From: Martensiomyces pterosporus
Taxonomy: Eukaryota > Kickxellomycota > Kickxellomycetes > Kickxellales > Kickxellaceae
Assembly (NCBI GenBank): GCA_025201845.1
Contig: MU604088.1
Span: 1 to 18,098 of the forward strand
Direction: 5' to 3'
DNA length: 18,098 bases
Under the pieces are notes generated by a model. The model was not told the origin of the DNA and ran no database searches. It saw only the letters and a program-made list of their open reading frames with translations. The translations under genes and the position numbers were made by a program. This document shows, in pieces, positions 16,617 to 18,098 of the stretch (the stretch's first letter is position 1; each line of letters opens with the position of its first letter).

Positions 16617-17609
16617 ATGGAGCACCTATGCAACATCGACCTCAGGCACTTCTCCCTGGGGTTTGTGACAACGATACAGACCATACTCAGCAGAGGCGGA
16701 ATACTCTCATGCATCGAGACGCGAGACATAACCAAGCACGGGCTCATCCGCCAAGTAAGGATCAATACCAGGGAGCCCGATGGCGAATGGTACCACCGCT
16801 GCCTAACAGAGCACAACTACCACCAGTGGGCGGCACAAAAGACTCTGCTTCGAAAGGAGGACGTGTTCCCCAAAGCCAAGGGGATGGGATTCAAAACATT
16901 CGACCACACCAAGCACAGCCCCAAGGACGTCCACATCAAGCTCGTCAATCTTGCCTACGCCGGCTGCATACCCAACATGAGAGAGGCCTTCGTCGAGGAA
17001 ATAGCGACTGTCGAGCGGGCAAGCAAACTGAACCACCCGGGCATCGCCGAGTACTACGGATGCGTGGTTGAGAACGGGCTGATTACTGGAATCGCAATGA
17101 AGAGGTATGTGGTCTCGTTGGAGCAAGCACTAGGCAAGAGCGGGATTCGATGCTCAAAGTTCAGCTCTCAGAGCTTGGTGTACGCCGCAACCGCGCTGGA
17201 AAGGCTGGACATGTGCGTTAGCACCATCAAGCCATCGGATGTGATGCTCGACCAAGAGGGAAGCCTGGTGCTTGTCGATATGGACTGCGCATTCCCAGGC
17301 TGGTGGATGGGAGGCACGAAGAAGTGGAATAGGAACGAGCACTGCGGTTCGCCACAGCCATCATCAGACAGCTGCGAGTGCTGCTACCCGCTCAAACAGC
17401 TCTTTTCCCGAATCTGCTCCAAGGTGTGCATTGAGACCAGGGCCGCCGACAAACATGGCAGACCCCAGCACACGTACCAAGCCTCCGTTACCTCGTGCAA
17501 GCGGCCGGTGTGCTGCCTAGACCCGTTTGATGATGACCCACTCGAGGATGCGTCTCCTCACCATGTGCACGAGCTATGGAGGTCAGAAAAAGTCGATTCT
17601 CAGCATTAG
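16617..17609 (+). CDS. Degenerate protein-kinase-like protein (predicted pseudokinase)
   Basis: 330 residues from the ATG at 16617. After a family-specific N-terminal part, a kinase-like fold can be traced: VHIKL (residues 106-110; Lys 108 in the place of the ATP-binding Lys), a helix-C candidate AFVEEIATVERASKLNHPGI (124-143), hinge-like ITGIAMKRYVVSL, then VSTIKPSDVML (201-211) where active kinases have HRDxKPxNvxL, and LVDMDCA (219-225) in place of DFG. The catalytic Asp is Thr 203 and the metal-binding Asn is Asp 208, so phosphotransfer looks unlikely. The C-lobe after this is short and Cys-rich. The start is uncertain: the frame is open to 16464, and ADLYRIFF just before Met 1 looks like genuine protein directly after a CCCCGCAG acceptor, so a small upstream exon is possible. 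A retroelement fragment follows about 60 bp downstream. Confidence 0.65.
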   Translation: MEHLCNIDLRHFSLGFVTTIQTILSRGGILSCIETRDITKHGLIRQVRINTREPDGEWYHRCLTEHNYHQWAAQKTLLRKEDVFPKAKGMGFKTFDHTKHSPKDVHIKLVNLAYAGCIPNMREAFVEEIATVERASKLNHPGIAEYYGCVVENGLITGIAMKRYVVSLEQALGKSGIRCSKFSSQSLVYAATALERLDMCVSTIKPSDVMLDQEGSLVLVDMDCAFPGWWMGGTKKWNRNEHCGSPQPSSDSCECCYPLKQLFSRICSKVCIETRAADKHGRPQHTYQASVTSCKRPVCCLDPFDDDPLEDASPHHVHELWRSEKVDSQH

Positions 17610-17671
17610 GCGCTGCGTGCTTCATTGCTTTGTTTTTTGTCGTTTGTATTGTTATATCTTATCCTATTCGT

Positions 17672-18098
17672 GTCAAACTTGCGCCCAACCGCTGGCAGCT
17701 GCAGCAGGTTGCTGACGTGGTTGCTGGCTGGTGCAAGATGGTTGGTCTCCAGGTCAACCCAAGCAAAACGGTGATCATCTCCTACACGCACAGGCCAGCA
17801 AGACCACCGCTGCCCCTCACATGGCTTGGCCCCAACGGCAAGGAGGAGATCACAAACACCGCCCCGATCCACGATGGAACCCGCATCCTCGGCCAGTACC
17901 TTGTCCCCTCAGGAAACATGGCCAACTTCACAGAGTGGATGTGCAGCTACACCGAGCAGCTGGTGAAACCACTGGTCAACAGCCTCACAACAGACCGGAT
18001 GGCCCAGTTTGTAGTCCGCACCATCCTGTTCCCCAGCGTCGAGTACAAGCTGATGGGCATTCCACTGAGCTCACAGGAGTACTCAGATATCCTATCGC
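17672..18098 (+). mobile_element. 5'-truncated non-LTR retrotransposon (reverse transcriptase fragment)
   Basis: The frame with codons starting at 17672 is open to the window edge. It begins VKLAPNRWQLQQVADVVAGW, then CKMVGLQVNPSKTVIIS (the 'gL.vN..Kt' block that follows the catalytic box of LINE reverse transcriptases), then TRILGQYLVPSGNM (the 'ylG' block), then a thumb-like helical region. The conserved catalytic YADD should lie only a few residues before the first recognisable residue and is absent; sequence left of about 17670 is T-rich 3' flank of the kinase-like gene. 5' truncation is typical of LINE insertion by target-primed reverse transcription. The element continues beyond the window, so its length, 3' end and target-site duplication cannot be seen. 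It is non-functional as far as visible. Confidence 0.75.

Noticed and set aside
1..18098. Search for CRISPR arrays, defence islands or a biosynthetic cluster
   Set aside because: The window is eukaryotic with unrelated housekeeping genes; no spaced repeats or cluster-type enzymes were seen.

Overview
The window reads as nuclear DNA of a fungus. Genes are compact and nearly intron-free, and intergenic gaps are mostly 60-950 bp. The one clear intron is short, with a GTAAGA donor, a CTAAC branch site and a TAG acceptor. The gene set is eukaryotic: kinesin-5, an AVT-type amino acid transporter, a tRNA adenosine deaminase and an RPEL actin-binding protein. A fast-evolving F-box/leucine-rich protein, a degenerate kinase-like protein, an FAD oxidoreductase and a non-LTR retrotransposon fragment remind me of Kickxellomycotina such as Coemansia or Linderina. 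That placement is inference; 'early-diverging fungus' is the safer statement.

Layout, left to right: an F-box-like protein (+, 394-2073) converges on a mitochondrial membrane protein of unknown function (-, 2401-3351). A 466-bp divergent promoter separates the latter from a 123-residue triple-RPEL protein (+, 3818-4189). Next is a TAD1/ADAT1 tRNA adenosine deaminase (+, 4363-5738), interrupted by a perfect 80-bp tandem duplication, which converges on a TMEM242-like mitochondrial protein (-, 5800-6483). After a 0.95-kb gap come an FAD-dependent oxidoreductase (+, 7436-8992), an AVT2-like transporter (+, 9272-10876) and a two-exon kinesin-5 (+, 11270-14901). A gene-poor stretch of about 1.7 kb holds a 51-bp perfect tandem duplication and a short heptamer repeat. 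The window closes with a degenerate kinase-like protein (+, 16617-17609) and a 5'-truncated reverse-transcriptase fragment running off the right edge.

The genes do not form a pathway. They are independently promoted housekeeping genes: translation (TAD1), mitochondria (two proteins), amino acid storage (AVT2-like), actin (RPEL) and mitosis (kinesin-5). Interspersed are lineage-expanded families (F-box/LRR, pseudokinase) and retroelement debris.

The most interesting spot is the 80-bp duplication in the catalytic core of TAD1. It breaks the reading frame between the HAE and PCGDA zinc/catalytic motifs. A 77-nt GT-AG interval spanning the duplication junction would restore the frame almost exactly. 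The locus is therefore either an intron being born from a tandem duplication, a freshly broken essential gene, or an assembly error.
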